The notes: a model not told the origin generated them from the letters alone. Positions 19,416-29,725 are shown, counted from the stretch's first letter. The stretch is 64,000 bases of DNA from Betaproteobacteria bacterium (GCA_020621405.1 JAHRYN010000003.1:62001-126000), one strand, 5' to 3'. Made by a program: numbers and translations.

Positions 19416-20552
19416 TCAGTCGCTGCCCGGGTCCATGTCGGCCGGCACCGGCAGGTCGTCCGGTGCATGCGGCGCCTCGACACCGCGGGAGAACGCCTCG
19501 TTCAGCTGGTAAACGTAGGCGAGCACTTCGGCTACGGCACGGAACAGCCGTGCCGGCACTTCCTGCTCCAGCTCCACGTGCTTGTGCAGCGCACGCGCCA
19601 GCGGCGGCGCCTCGACCAGCGGTACGCCGTGCTCGGCCGCCAGCGTCCGGATGCGCAGCGCCACCTCGCCGGCACCCTTCGCCACCACGCGCGGCGCCCC
19701 GCCCTTGGCGGATTCGTAGCGCAACGCGACCGAGTAGTGGGTCGGGTTGGTCACCACCACGTCGGCCTTGGGCACGTTCGACATCATCCGGCCGCGCGCC
19801 ATCTCGCGCTGCTGCTGGCGAATGCGGCCCTTGACGTGCGGATCGCCCTCCTGCTCCTTGAACTCCTGGCGCGCCTCTTCCTTCGTCATCTTGAGTTCGG
19901 AGTGGTAGTGCCAGAGCTGGAACGGCACATCGATCGCGACGATCAGCCCCATGCCGGCCACCAGCGCCAGCGTCGCGGTGATCACCACATCGCCGGTGGC
20001 GGCCAGCGCCACATCGATCGGTGCGCCGAACAGCGCGAACAGCTTTTCATGGTCGCGCATGACTACCCAGACGGCCACGCTGCCGACCAGGGTGGCCTTG
20101 CCTATGCCCTTGGTCAGTTCGATCAGCGCGGTCGACGACACCATGCGCTTGAGCCCGGCCATCGGATTGAGCTTGCCGAACTTCGGGGTGAGCGCCTTCG
20201 GCGCAAAGCTGATGCCGCCCATCAGGAAAGGGGCGGCCACCGCGGATACGAGCAGCGCCAGCATCAGCGGCGCCAGCAGCAGCAGGCCGTCGGTGACGCG
20301 CTCGATCAGGATGGAGAACATCGCGGACGGATCGAAGATGGCCCGCCGGTCCACGGTCAGGCCGTCGCGCAGCAGCTGTGCACTGCGCGGCCACATCCAG
20401 CCCGCCATGGCATACATGCCGGCGACGCCGGTCATGGTCACCAGAAAGGTCGCCAGCTCGCGCGAACTGGGAACCTGCCCTTCCTCGCGGGCCTGCTCCA
20501 GCCGTCGCTGTGACGCTGGTTCTGTTTTTTCGAGATCGCTATCTTCTGCCAC
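19416..20552 (-). CDS. flhB: Flagellar export protein FlhB
   Basis: A 378-aa component of the flagellar type III export gate that switches substrate class after autocleavage. It has four hydrophobic segments in the first 215 residues, then a cytoplasmic domain with the autocleavage site NPTH at 269-272 (VVVTNPTHYSVALRYE), which is intact. The extreme C-terminus is a Pro/Asp-rich tail of about 20 residues. The start codon is GTG at 20552. The gene stands alone here, without flhA or fliPQR neighbours, between the autotransporter and the chemoreceptor operon. Lone flhB copies usually complete a flagellar set elsewhere. A fragmentary FhlB-like paralogue is ruled out by the full transmembrane part. 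Confidence 0.95.
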   Translation of the reverse strand: MAEDSDLEKTEPASQRRLEQAREEGQVPSSRELATFLVTMTGVAGMYAMAGWMWPRSAQLLRDGLTVDRRAIFDPSAMFSILIERVTDGLLLLAPLMLALLVSAVAAPFLMGGISFAPKALTPKFGKLNPMAGLKRMVSSTALIELTKGIGKATLVGSVAVWVVMRDHEKLFALFGAPIDVALAATGDVVITATLALVAGMGLIVAIDVPFQLWHYHSELKMTKEEARQEFKEQEGDPHVKGRIRQQQREMARGRMMSNVPKADVVVTNPTHYSVALRYESAKGGAPRVVAKGAGEVALRIRTLAAEHGVPLVEAPPLARALHKHVELEQEVPARLFRAVAEVLAYVYQLNEAFSRGVEAPHAPDDLPVPADMDPGSD

Positions 20553-20675
20553 GTGCGCAGATCAGCCCTGTATGTTCAGGATGCCGATTCTGCCCATCGC
20601 CCCCCCCGCTTCATCGCCGGAAAAGACGGCAAACGCGGCCGCTCATCCGCGCAGCGGGGAGCATGGCAGGCAGGC

Positions 20676-20707
20676 GGCGGCACGACTCCGACCGGAGTCG
20701 TGCCGCC
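20676..20707 (-). terminator. Long perfect hairpin after the autotransporter gene
   Basis: A 14-bp perfect stem, GGCGGCACGACTCC pairing with GGAGTCGTGCCGCC around a four-base loop, lies 12 bases downstream of the autotransporter stop. There is no T-run, but the stem strength and position favour a transcript 3' end. Confidence 0.55.
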
Positions 20708-20718
20708 GCACCGCTGCG

Positions 20719-23700
20719 TCAGAAGGACATGCGGATGCCCACGTCGCCGCCGTATTCCGACTGACCCGAGCGGATTTCACCGGTCACCCGGGCGTAGCCA
20801 TAGGTCTGCGGCGCCAGTCTGACGGTGCCGGAGGCCCCGATCTCAGCGAAGGTGCGTCCGACGTCAGGTGCCTTGATGCGAGTCTCCACGCCGGCGAGCG
20901 AGGCATGGACATTCGAGTGCAGCAGATTGCCCATCGACTGCCCGACACCTGCTTCGAGCTTCCAGGTCAGCGTGTCCGCCAGCGGATTGGTGACCACCGA
21001 GTTGGTGGCGACACCAACGGTGGTCTGGATGCCCGAGGCCGAGTAGCGCTCCAGCTCCAGCGCTGCCGCGGAAACCGTGCCCTCGCTGGCCGAACCGCGC
21101 GCCACGTGCTGGTACAGCGTACGAACAAACGGTTCTACCGGAACCCCTCCGATGTCGGTCAGGCGACGTACGCCTGCGCCGGCCATCACGCTGTGACCGC
21201 TCTGGTCGGTCCCGAGCGAACCCGCGATGCCTATCGGATCCCTGCGCGAGCTCTTCCACGTGCTGTGACCATACCCGGCAATACCGTCGATCGCATATCC
21301 GGCGACCCGGTACTGACCATAGGCGAACACGATGTTCTCATTGACCGAGCCGGAACCTCGACGGCCGAGCAGGTCGGAATCCGCGTGCGAGAAGCCGATG
21401 CCCAGACGGGCATCCGCCGAGCTTGCCAGATCGCCACCGACGGCGAACTGCGTACGCCTCGAGTTGAAACCGCTGGACGTACCGTCGCTGTCCCAATGGC
21501 CACGGTTGTTGCCCATCTCGAACCAGAAGGCACGATCGGCAGCGATTCTGGACGGATCGTCGGCATTGCCCGCCGCCGAACCGCCACCGGAAAGCTGACC
21601 GCCGACCACACGCTGCACCCATTGCCCGGCCGCCGGCGCCATCGTTGCCAGTCCCGCGTGCACCTCGCCTGACAGTGCTGTCATCGCATCGGGCAGCTGC
21701 GCCTGGCTCAGTCCGGCCAGCTGATAGAACACCTCGTCCTGCCGGCGCGTGGCCGTACCCTGTTCCGATGCGGCCAGGATCGTATCGAGCGCCCGGCCAG
21801 CCGAGCGCGCGTTGCGGTTGGCGTCCTGCAGGAAAGCGGCGTACGAGGTCGGCACCACGCGCAGATCGACGCTGTTGCTGCCAAACACATCGTAGAACAC
21901 CGCCATGCGCGTACCGGCAGCCATGCCGTCCGGTTGCGCCAGCGGCGCGAAGCGGCCGACGATGCCGCCATCGGCCGTGATGATGCGGAAGGCATCACCC
22001 ATCTTCGGCACATAAGGCGTGTAGACATCCGCACCGGTAATGGCAGTCAGGTTCGGCGCCAGGGTCGCGCCGCCGGCGATGAACTGGTTGCCGACGCCCT
22101 GGACAAGCAGGCGCGAGTAGTTGCCCGGCCCGGTACCAGTGCCCAGACCGTTGATATCGACCTGGAAGGTGGCGCCGCCCAGCATGGTCACGGTACCCAC
22201 CTGAATCAGGGTGCCCGGCGAGTTGCCCGGGGCCAGTCTGCCGGCGACGGTCATCGCTCCAACTACCGTTCCCGTGCCGCGCAGCGTGCCGGCGGCGTCA
22301 ACCGTGACCATGCTGTCCAGTTCGCCATTGACGCGCAGTTCGCCCTGCTGCACGCAGGTTCCATTGCTCTGCGTCATCGTGCCGGCGATCCGGAGCATGC
22401 CCTGGCCACTCTTGACGAAACAGCCCGAACCACCGCCGTCGGTGATGGTGCCGGTCAGGGTGGTGCTGGTGCCCGGATCGACGTTGACCACCGTACTTCC
22501 GGCAAGGCTGATCGTCTGATTTGTCTCTATGTTGACCGTCGTATTGACCTCGCCGCCACGGACGACGACATCGCCCCAGCCCAGCCCGTACGCGTTGGTG
22601 ACCAGAACGAGGCCGCTCTCGACCGTCATGCCGCCGGTCCAGCCCGTGCCCTCGACATGCGCCACACCCGCATTTTCGCCATCGAGCACCAGCGTGCCCG
22701 TGCCGGTCTTGTTGAGCTTGCCGCTACCGGACAGCGCACCGGTCAGCGTTACCGTGGTGCCGGCATCCGTACCGACAGTGCTGTCGCTCGAGGCAACGAT
22801 GTCGCGCGCCGAGGTGAAGCTCGACGTCGCCTGTAGCGTACCGCCGTTCAGCGTGACGCCGCCGCCCGCGTTGCCGAGGTTGGCATCGGATGCGACCCTG
22901 AGCGTGCCGCCATTGACGGTCGTACCGCCGCTGTAGGTATTGCTGCCGGACAGTTCGAGCACACCGCCATTGACCACAGTGCCGCCGCTGTGCGACAGCA
23001 CCCCGCCCAGTTCCACCGTACCCGCGCCATTCTTGATCAGCGCACCGGTACCCGATACCGCGCCCGAATTGGTCAGCGTGGTGCCAGTATTGGCGTGCAC
23101 CGTACCGTTGCCGGTCACTGAGATGTCGCGCGCCATGTCGATGCTGGCCGTGGTCTGCAGCGTGCCACCATTGAGGGTCACGCTGCCACCTGCAGCGCCG
23201 AGATTCGCGTCGCCTGACACGCGGACAGTGGCACCCGTACCGATCACGGTACCGCCGCTGTAGGTACTGCTGCCCGACAGCGTCGCGATACCACCGCTGA
23301 CGTTCAGGCCGCCGGTGCCGGCGATGCTGCCGCTGTACGTGCCGCTGGCGTTCGACAGCGTGAGCGTGCGGCTGCCGAGCGCCACATTGCCGCTGCCCAC
23401 CAGCGCGGCCAGTTCGGCGCCGCCGGTGGTGCCGGAAATGTCGAAGCTGCCGTCATTGACCATGGTGCTCGATGTTCCGGCCGTTCCCGACCCCGTCAGC
23501 GCCAGCGTGGCGCCGCTCGAAATGCTGGTCGCACCGGTGTAGGTGTTGGCGCCACTCAGCGTCTGCGTGCCGCCGGTCACTTCCAGGCCGCCGCTGCCGC
23601 CGATGACCCCGCCGAAATCGCCGCTGGCGTCGCTCAGCGTCAGGTTGCGCGTGCCCAGATTGACGCTGCCGCTGCCGGACAGCGTGCGTACCGTGGCGCC

Positions 23701-26700
23701 AAGGGTCGTACCCGAAATGTCGAAAGTGCCGTCGCTGGTCAGGCTGCTGGCCGACGCGATGCTGGTGGCACCGGTCAGCGCCAGCGTCGCCCCGCTCGCC
23801 ACATTGACCGCACCGGTACCGCTGTAGGTGCCGCAAAGATCGAGGCGCCCTGCGGTGACCTGGGTGCCACCGCTGTGGCTCACGTCACCGCACAGCTGCA
23901 GCGTGCCGGCTCCGAGCTTGTCGAGTGCGCCGGTACCGCTGACCGCGCCATTGCCGGTCAGCGTGGTGCCGGTCGCGGTGTCGATGCTGCCGGTGCCGGT
24001 CAGCGTGAAATCGCGTGCCGTGGTGAAACTTGCCGTAGTGTGCAGCGCGCCATCGTCCAGCACGACTGCACCGCTGGCCGCACCCAGTCCGGCATCGGCG
24101 GCAACTTCCACGGTGGCACCGTTGCGTATCGAGGTACCGCCGGCGTAGGTATTGCTGCCGCCGAGCACCTGCGTGCCGCCGGTGACAGCCAGCCCGCCAT
24201 TGCCGCTGATGACGCCGTCAAAGCTGCCGCTGGCGTTGGTCAGCGTCAGTGTGTTCGCGCCAAGCACGACGGCGCCGCTGCCGGTCAGCGCTCGCACGCC
24301 GACACCGCCCGAAGCCGCCGAAATGCTGAACGTGCCGTTGCTGACTACGCCACTCGACGAACCGATGGCGCCACTGCCCGAAAGTGCCAGCGTTGCGCCG
24401 CTGTCGATGGTGGTCGCACCACTGTATGTGTTGGCACCGGTCAGCGTCTGGCTGCCGCCCGCAACGGTCAGACCGCCTGTGCCCGAAATGACGCCTCCGA
24501 CCGTGCCGCTGGCGTTGCTCAGCGTCAGCGTCCGGCTGCCCAGCAGGATGTCACCGTTGCCGGACACGGTCTGCGCCGTCGTGCCCGCTGTCGTACCCGA
24601 AATGTCGAGGGTGCCCGCATTGTTCACGCCGCTGGAGGAGTTCAGCGAGGTCGTGCCCGTCACTGCGAGCGTGGCGCCTGCAGTCACGCCGATGGCACCG
24701 GTTGATGTGTTATTGCCGCACAGTTCGAGACGTCCGGCCGACACCGTCGTTCCGCCGGTATGGCTCACACTGCCGCACAGTTGCAGCGTGCCGGCGCCGT
24801 CCTTCACCAGCGCGCCCGTTCCGCTGACGGCACCGTTGTCGATCAGCGTCGTGCCGGTCGCGGTATTGAAGGTGCCGGTGCCGGCCAGGAGGGTGGCACG
24901 CGCCGTGGTGAAGCTGCCCGTACTGCCCAGCGTACCGCCGTTCATCGTGATGCCGCCGGCCGCGTTGCCGAGATTGGCATCGGCCGATACGGCCAGCACA
25001 CCGCCATTGATGGTGGTGCCGCCCGCATAGGTGTTGGTGCCCGACAGCGTCAGCGTGCCGGCATTCGCCTTGGTCAGCGCGCCGGTGCCGCCGATGGCAC
25101 CGGAGAACGTGCCCTGCGTAACCGTCAGCGTATTGCTGCCCAAACCCACCGTGCCGCTGCCGCCGAGCTGGTGGATCGTCTCGTTGGCACCCAGCGTGAA
25201 CGTGCCGTTGGCGGTGACATCCGCGCTGCTGCTCAGGCCGCCGTTGCCGTCGTTCAGCGTCGCACCGCTGGCGATCGTGATGCTGGTCGATGCCAGACTG
25301 CCGCCGCCGCTCAGCGCCAGCGTGCCAGCATTGATGCTGGTCGCACCGGTATAGGTATTCGCGCCGGTCAGCGTGAGCGTTCCGGCATTCGCCTTGGTCA
25401 GCGCGCCACTGCCGCCGATGGCACCGGAGAACGTGCCCTGCGTAACCGTCAGCGTATTGCTGCCCAAACCCACCGTGCCGCTGCCGCCGAGCTGGTGGAT
25501 CGTCTCGTTGGCACCCAGCGTGAACGTGCCGTTGGCGGTGACATCCGCGCTGCTGCTCAGGCCGCCGTTGCCGTCGTTCAGCGTCGCACCGCTGGCGATC
25601 GTGATGCTGGTCGATGCCAGACTGCCGCCGCCGCTCAGCGCCAGCGTGCCAGCATTGATGCTGGTCGCACCGGTATAGGTATTCGCGCCGGTCAGCGTGA
25701 GCGTGCCGGATCCGGTCTTGGTCAGCGCACCCGGACTGCCGCCGTTGTCACTGATGACACCGCTGAAGGTGGCCAAGTAGGCCGCGGTGTCTATCGTGCC
25801 GCCTGTCGCCTTGATCGACAGGTCCTGCGAATAGGTGCCGGAGGCGTCGATCAGCAGCGTGCCGCCGTCGAACACCGGATGCACGGTCGAATTGCCCAGT
25901 TCGGTCGTGGTATAGCTGCCCTTCGCCGTGTCGATGTCGGGCGTCGTGACGCCGACGGTGACGACCGATGACCCGGCCGGCACCGAGCCGATATCGACGA
26001 ACGAGAACTTGAGTACGCCACCGGCACCGAAAGCCTCGCCGTTGCCGTTCGGGGTGATCACGACCGACGAGAAACTGTTGCTGTCGTCGATGGCCGCGAC
26101 GAAATGATTGTCGTCAACGTCCGTATCGCCGCGCGCAGCGGAGTCGGTGATGTTGCCGATCAGGTTTGTGCTTTGCGCCCCGTCCGGATCGAACACGCTG
26201 TAGATCGCCGAACCGGCCGCGGCACTGCCGTCGGGGATGACGTTGGAACCGGTACAGCAGGTACCCCAGTCATTCACCGTGATGCCGACTGCGTTGACGA
26301 AGAACGGATTGAGATAGGACGCATCGCTGTAGAAGTCGAGCCGGAAACCGCCGCTGACGGCGTTCTGCCAACCCGCCCCGGTACTGGTACTGACGCTCCA
26401 GTTATTCAAACCATTGGCATCGAAGGAAATCGGCGAGCCGCCACGGCTTGCCTGAACGTACACCGTCGTGCCACCCGACGTGACCGTAAAGTTCGAACCC
26501 GAGTTGGCGAAGTCGTAGGTGAAGATATTCACCGTCCGGCCGGAAATGGTGTTCGCCGTTGTCACGACGTTTTCGAAGTTCGTGATGCCGGAAGTGACAA
26601 CACCGTCGAAGAACACCGCCGGAACGGCGAAAGCGGGGCCCGCCGCGAGCAGTGCCAGCGCGGCGATCGCAGCGCCGTTGCCACGCGATGCGCTGCGGCG

Positions 26701-26796
26701 CGTCGAACGGACCCGTCCGCGTCCGCGTGCCGATTCGGCGACGACCTGCCAGATACCGAAAGCGTGATTCCAGACCACTCTGTAAATCTTGTTCAT
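20719..26796 (-). CDS. Giant autotransporter adhesin-like protein
   Basis: A 2025-aa type Va secreted protein. Residues 1-25 (MNKIYRVVWNHAFGIWQVVA) are an ESPR, the extended signal peptide of large autotransporters, and cleavage is expected near residue 58 (GPAFA). Residues about 60-350 form a unique N-terminal domain. About 350-1500 is a beta-helix of autotransporter-associated repeats built on GTLTLTGANTYTGATSINAGT. A linker follows and then the C-terminal 12-strand outer-membrane barrel (about 1750-2025), ending in Phe as the BAM signal requires (GIRMSF). Two adjacent 108-aa repeats are nearly identical. Likely role: surface adhesion or autoaggregation. No protease triad is evident. Confidence 0.92.
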   Translation of the reverse strand: MNKIYRVVWNHAFGIWQVVAESARGRGRVRSTRRSASRGNGAAIAALALLAAGPAFAVPAVFFDGVVTSGITNFENVVTTANTISGRTVNIFTYDFANSGSNFTVTSGGTTVYVQASRGGSPISFDANGLNNWSVSTSTGAGWQNAVSGGFRLDFYSDASYLNPFFVNAVGITVNDWGTCCTGSNVIPDGSAAAGSAIYSVFDPDGAQSTNLIGNITDSAARGDTDVDDNHFVAAIDDSNSFSSVVITPNGNGEAFGAGGVLKFSFVDIGSVPAGSSVVTVGVTTPDIDTAKGSYTTTELGNSTVHPVFDGGTLLIDASGTYSQDLSIKATGGTIDTAAYLATFSGVISDNGGSPGALTKTGSGTLTLTGANTYTGATSINAGTLALSGGGSLASTSITIASGATLNDGNGGLSSSADVTANGTFTLGANETIHQLGGSGTVGLGSNTLTVTQGTFSGAIGGSGALTKANAGTLTLTGANTYTGATSINAGTLALSGGGSLASTSITIASGATLNDGNGGLSSSADVTANGTFTLGANETIHQLGGSGTVGLGSNTLTVTQGTFSGAIGGTGALTKANAGTLTLSGTNTYAGGTTINGGVLAVSADANLGNAAGGITMNGGTLGSTGSFTTARATLLAGTGTFNTATGTTLIDNGAVSGTGALVKDGAGTLQLCGSVSHTGGTTVSAGRLELCGNNTSTGAIGVTAGATLAVTGTTSLNSSSGVNNAGTLDISGTTAGTTAQTVSGNGDILLGSRTLTLSNASGTVGGVISGTGGLTVAGGSQTLTGANTYSGATTIDSGATLALSGSGAIGSSSGVVSNGTFSISAASGGVGVRALTGSGAVVLGANTLTLTNASGSFDGVISGNGGLAVTGGTQVLGGSNTYAGGTSIRNGATVEVAADAGLGAASGAVVLDDGALHTTASFTTARDFTLTGTGSIDTATGTTLTGNGAVSGTGALDKLGAGTLQLCGDVSHSGGTQVTAGRLDLCGTYSGTGAVNVASGATLALTGATSIASASSLTSDGTFDISGTTLGATVRTLSGSGSVNLGTRNLTLSDASGDFGGVIGGSGGLEVTGGTQTLSGANTYTGATSISSGATLALTGSGTAGTSSTMVNDGSFDISGTTGGAELAALVGSGNVALGSRTLTLSNASGTYSGSIAGTGGLNVSGGIATLSGSSTYSGGTVIGTGATVRVSGDANLGAAGGSVTLNGGTLQTTASIDMARDISVTGNGTVHANTGTTLTNSGAVSGTGALIKNGAGTVELGGVLSHSGGTVVNGGVLELSGSNTYSGGTTVNGGTLRVASDANLGNAGGGVTLNGGTLQATSSFTSARDIVASSDSTVGTDAGTTVTLTGALSGSGKLNKTGTGTLVLDGENAGVAHVEGTGWTGGMTVESGLVLVTNAYGLGWGDVVVRGGEVNTTVNIETNQTISLAGSTVVNVDPGTSTTLTGTITDGGGSGCFVKSGQGMLRIAGTMTQSNGTCVQQGELRVNGELDSMVTVDAAGTLRGTGTVVGAMTVAGRLAPGNSPGTLIQVGTVTMLGGATFQVDINGLGTGTGPGNYSRLLVQGVGNQFIAGGATLAPNLTAITGADVYTPYVPKMGDAFRIITADGGIVGRFAPLAQPDGMAAGTRMAVFYDVFGSNSVDLRVVPTSYAAFLQDANRNARSAGRALDTILAASEQGTATRRQDEVFYQLAGLSQAQLPDAMTALSGEVHAGLATMAPAAGQWVQRVVGGQLSGGGSAAGNADDPSRIAADRAFWFEMGNNRGHWDSDGTSSGFNSRRTQFAVGGDLASSADARLGIGFSHADSDLLGRRGSGSVNENIVFAYGQYRVAGYAIDGIAGYGHSTWKSSRRDPIGIAGSLGTDQSGHSVMAGAGVRRLTDIGGVPVEPFVRTLYQHVARGSASEGTVSAAALELERYSASGIQTTVGVATNSVVTNPLADTLTWKLEAGVGQSMGNLLHSNVHASLAGVETRIKAPDVGRTFAEIGASGTVRLAPQTYGYARVTGEIRSGQSEYGGDVGIRMSF
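25057..25704 (-). repeat. Tandem 324-bp duplication inside the autotransporter gene
   Basis: Two units with a period of 324 bases (108 codons) are almost identical at DNA level, including synonymous positions. Differences I saw are confined to a few bases near 25057 and around 25080/25404. It encodes two copies of the GTFSGAIGG...SSADVTANGTF segment of the passenger. The near-identity implies recent duplication or ongoing gene conversion. Confidence 0.9.
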
Positions 26797-27210
26797 TAAT
26801 CTCTCTGTCTATGGGTTCTGCCGTTTTCAGAACGAATCCGCCCGGCGCACGTCATTCAGTGCGGGCCCGATACACGCGGTCATTTCGGTGACCACACCCC
26901 GGCCAACGACCGGTGCGGCGCGTCCTTGACCGGCAAATGCGGATTCCTTGATTCGTGTCAGGCTTCACGCACACGTATCAATTTTTTGCGAATGCACATG
27001 GAAATACGTGCGCAGCCGTGACGTGCGCCGCGCTTTATCGACAGAGGCCGAAACGCTCTTGATAGCCCGGACAGCGGCCTAACCTTTGTTGTCAGACGTG
27101 AAAATCCGTTACATCTTTTGACTCGATTTCGCAGGCGGAAGCGAGCGTATTTTTTGCACCGCATCACGACCGCAATGGCGTCGTCGGATAACGGCTAGCG
27201 CGAATTCAAC
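26797..27210. other. Gene-free leader region of the autotransporter
   Basis: About 410 bases upstream of the autotransporter start with no credible frame. It includes an A/T-rich stretch around 26975-27000 (ATCAATTTTTTGCG) unlike the surrounding GC-rich DNA. The autotransporter promoter is probably here, but I could not assign -35/-10 boxes with confidence. Confidence 0.4.
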
Positions 27211-27471
27211 GTGGGGTTATCGCGAGCATGGCTCGCTCCTACAGGGGGATGCTGCGTCACGGCCTTTGCAGGAGCGACCCATGGTCGCGATGCAGGCATC
27301 GATCAACGGCAGGTGCGAATTTGGCGTGGGGTTATCGCGAGCATGGCTCGCTCCTACGGGGATGCGGCGTCACGGTTTTTGTAGGAGCGACCCATGGTCG
27401 CGATGCGGGCGTCGAACAACGGCAGGCGCCGATTTGGCGTGGGGTTATCGCGACCATGGCTCGCTCCTACG
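27211..27471. repeat. REP palindrome array 1
   Basis: Five palindromic cores of the type CGCGAGCATGGCTCGCTCC, alternately oriented. Three read TATCGCGA(G/C)CATGGCTCGCTCCTAC and two read GGAGCGACCCATGGTCGCGA. The period is about 114 bases, with near-identical linkers (GATTTGGCGTGGGG). This is the organisation of a BIME/REP cluster, between the autotransporter leader and ssuE. Confidence 0.85.
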
Positions 27472-27553
27472 AAAAGCGTCGGGGCGGCGCGCTTCGCCCC
27501 TCTTTCCGCTCATAAGCTTTGCAGCGGCACCGAGCAAAGCAACGCACTTTTAA

Positions 27554-27586
27554 TTGGTTCGTGCCGGCCGGAGCGACACCTACAGT
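27554..27586 (+). promoter_or_regulatory. Sulfur-type promoter of ssuED
   Basis: TTGGTT (27554-27559), exactly 21 bases, then TACAGT (27581-27586). It lies about 105 bases before the ssuE start. The same spaced pair occurs at six other sites in the window, mostly before sulfonate genes. The long spacing suggests an activator-bound element overlapping a poor -35, as with CysB/SsuR-type LysR activators. The activator is inferred. Confidence 0.65.
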
Positions 27587-27691
27587 GCGCGGCACTCACT
27601 CCCGGATTTGCCAGATGCGCCATATCCCCTGCCCCGCCGACGGCGGGATCTTCAACCGGATCAGCCAACGCTGACCTGCCCGCAAAAAACC

Positions 27692-28291
27692 ATGTCCATC
27701 CTGTTCATCCAGGGCAGTCCGGTCGAGCCTTCGCGCTCGGCCGCCCTGCTCGGCTTCGTGGCGGCCGAAACAGGCCGCCGCGGCATCGAAAGCAGCCGTC
27801 TGAGGCTGACCGACCTGCCCGCACATGCGCTGCTGCACGCGCGTTTCGCCGACCCGCAGATCAAGGTCGCCACCAACCGCGTGCTCGACGCCACCGCCAT
27901 CGTCATCGCGACGCCGGTCTACAAGGCGGCCTACAGCGGCCTGCTGAAGACCTTTCTCGACCTGCTGCCGCAGACCGCACTCGACGGCAAGGTCGTGCTG
28001 CCTCTGGCCACCGCCGGCAGTCCGCATCACGCCCTGGCGCTGGACTACGCGCTGCGCCCGGTGCTGCAGTCGATGCAGCCGGCGCTGGTGCTGCCCGGCG
28101 TGCATGCGACGGATGCCACGGTCACGCGCAGCGACAGCGGCGAATACACGCTGACCGATGAAATCGTCGAACGGCTGACCCGCTCGACCGAGCGGCTGAT
28201 CGACGAATACCTCGTGCTGCAGCGCCGCCAGACCGGACAGACCGGCAGCTTCGATCCGGTGCCCTTCGACCAGGTGCGATGCAGCATCTGA
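27692..28291 (+). CDS. ssuE: NAD(P)H-dependent FMN reductase SsuE
   Basis: A 199-aa flavodoxin-fold reductase that supplies FMNH2 to the SsuD monooxygenase. The start ATG 27692 (MSILFIQGSPVEPSRSA) puts the FMN-phosphate loop GSPxxxSRS at residues 8-16, as in SsuE. The YKAAYSGLLKTFLDLLP segment (about 75-92) is the SsuE flavin/dimer region. A 46-codon upstream extension is open but lacks homology and crosses the promoter. The gene is first of the ssuED unit, about 110 bases before ssuD, with a TTGGTT-N21-TACAGT promoter in front. Confidence 0.93.
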   Translation: MSILFIQGSPVEPSRSAALLGFVAAETGRRGIESSRLRLTDLPAHALLHARFADPQIKVATNRVLDATAIVIATPVYKAAYSGLLKTFLDLLPQTALDGKVVLPLATAGSPHHALALDYALRPVLQSMQPALVLPGVHATDATVTRSDSGEYTLTDEIVERLTRSTERLIDEYLVLQRRQTGQTGSFDPVPFDQVRCSI

Positions 28292-28402
28292 CCCGCCGCG
28301 CTCGACGAATCCAAGACAACCAACACCACGGAGACCCGGCATGACCCGCCGCACCGAAACAAGCCCGGCCGCCGCGCCGGCGACAGCGCGAAGGCAAGCC
28401 CT

Positions 28403-29554
28403 ATGAATGTGTTCTGGTTCATTCCGACCCACGGCGACAGCCGCTACCTCGGCACGGCCGACGGCGGTCGCGCGGTCAGTCTCGACTACATGAAGCAGGT
28501 CGCCATCGCCGCCGACACATTGGGCTACGACGGCGTGCTGCTGCCGACCGGGCGTTCGTGCGAAGACGCGTGGGTAACCGCGTCGGCGCTGCTCAGCTTC
28601 ACGCAACGCCTGAAGTTCCTGATCGCGATCCGCCCCGGGCTGACCGCACCGTCGCTGTCCGCCCGCATGGCCGCCACCTTCGACCGCCTGTCCGGCGGCC
28701 GGCTGCTGATCAACGTGGTCACCGGCGGCGACCCGACCGAGCTCGACGGCGACGGCGTCTTCAACACCCACGACGAGCGCTACGAGATCACCGACGAATT
28801 CCTGCGCATCTGGCGCGGCATCCTGGCCGGCTCGCACGACGGCAAGAGCTTCGACTTCGAAGGCCGGCACCTGAAGGTGAAGGGTGGCAAGCAACTGTTC
28901 CCGACCATACAGCGGCCGCATCCGCCGCTGTGGTTCGGCGGATCGTCGCCGGCTGCACACGAACTGGCCGCCGAACAGGTCGACGTCTACCTGACCTGGG
29001 GCGAGCCGCCGGCCGCCGTGGCCGAAAAGATCCGCGACATGCGCGAACGCGCGGCACGCCACGGCCGCACGCTGCGCTTCGGCATCCGTCTGCACGTGAT
29101 CGCCCGCGACACCACGGCCAGGGCCTGGCAGGCGGCGGAAGACCTGATCAGCCATCTCGACGACGCCACGATAGAGGCGGCGCAGAAGAAATTCGCGCAG
29201 ATGGATTCGGAAGGCCAGCGGCGCATGGCCGCGCTGCACGGCGGCCGGCGCGACAGGCTGGAAGTCAGCCCCAATCTGTGGGCCGGCGTCGGTCTGGTGC
29301 GCGGTGGCGCCGGCACCGCGCTGGTCGGCGACGGACCAACCATCGCCGAACGCATGAAGGAATACGCCGAACTCGGCATCGACACTTTCATCCTGTCCGG
29401 CTACCCGCATCTGGAAGAGGCCTACAACTTCGCCGAGCAGGTGTTCCCGCACCTGCCGCGCGCGCAGCAGCAGGGGCTGCCCGGATTCACGCTGTCCGGC
29501 CCGTTCGGCGAGATCGTCGCCAACCACTACACGCCGCGCGTCGCCGCCAGCTGA
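28403..29554 (+). CDS. ssuD: FMNH2-dependent alkanesulfonate monooxygenase SsuD
   Basis: A 383-aa bacterial luciferase-like TIM-barrel enzyme that cleaves the C-S bond of alkanesulfonates with O2 and FMNH2, releasing sulfite and an aldehyde. The start [17 protein letters not shown], the core [15 protein letters not shown] and the [17 protein letters not shown] region are those of SsuD, and length matches the family. The terminal [17 protein letters not shown] is typical too. Preceded by ssuE and followed 22 bases later by a strong terminator, so ssuED is a two-gene transcript separate from the transporter operon. Confidence 0.96.
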   Translation: MNVFWFIPTHGDSRYLGTADGGRAVSLDYMKQVAIAADTLGYDGVLLPTGRSCEDAWVTASALLSFTQRLKFLIAIRPGLTAPSLSARMAATFDRLSGGRLLINVVTGGDPTELDGDGVFNTHDERYEITDEFLRIWRGILAGSHDGKSFDFEGRHLKVKGGKQLFPTIQRPHPPLWFGGSSPAAHELAAEQVDVYLTWGEPPAAVAEKIRDMRERAARHGRTLRFGIRLHVIARDTTARAWQAAEDLISHLDDATIEAAQKKFAQMDSEGQRRMAALHGGRRDRLEVSPNLWAGVGLVRGGAGTALVGDGPTIAERMKEYAELGIDTFILSGYPHLEEAYNFAEQVFPHLPRAQQQGLPGFTLSGPFGEIVANHYTPRVAAS

Positions 29555-29575
29555 CCGCCCGTTTCCTTGGTCTCG

Positions 29576-29603
29576 CCGCAGCCTCCGCGCTGCGGTTTTT
29601 TTT
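29576..29603 (+). terminator. Intrinsic terminator of ssuED
   Basis: CCGCAGC (29576-29582) pairs with GCTGCGG (29589-29595) around a six-base loop, immediately followed by eight T (29596-29603). Confidence 0.9.
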
Positions 29604-29692
29604 GCCCGCGTTTCGCCGGATGCAGGGCGACAGGCTTATCACCCGTTTGCATATGAAACGCAGCCGCAAGTGCATATGCAGCGCATTTTTTC

Positions 29693-29725
29693 TTGGTTCC
29701 GGCCGTGTTTCCGGCTCCCTACCAT
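29693..29725 (+). promoter_or_regulatory. Sulfur-type promoter of the large ssu operon
   Basis: TTGGTT (29693-29698), 21 bases, TACCAT (29720-29725), about 80 bases before the first ssuA-like gene. Upstream are two TGCATATG copies (29648-29655 and 29671-29678) 23 bases apart, which could be additional activator contacts. Confidence 0.65.

Noticed and set aside
24760-25971. 403-codon plus-strand frame with internal repeats
   Set aside because: Its repeats only mirror the tandem autotransporter repeats on the opposite strand.
26104-26799. 231-codon plus-strand frame at the autotransporter start
   Set aside because: Antisense to the ESPR signal and N-terminal domain, with no family features.
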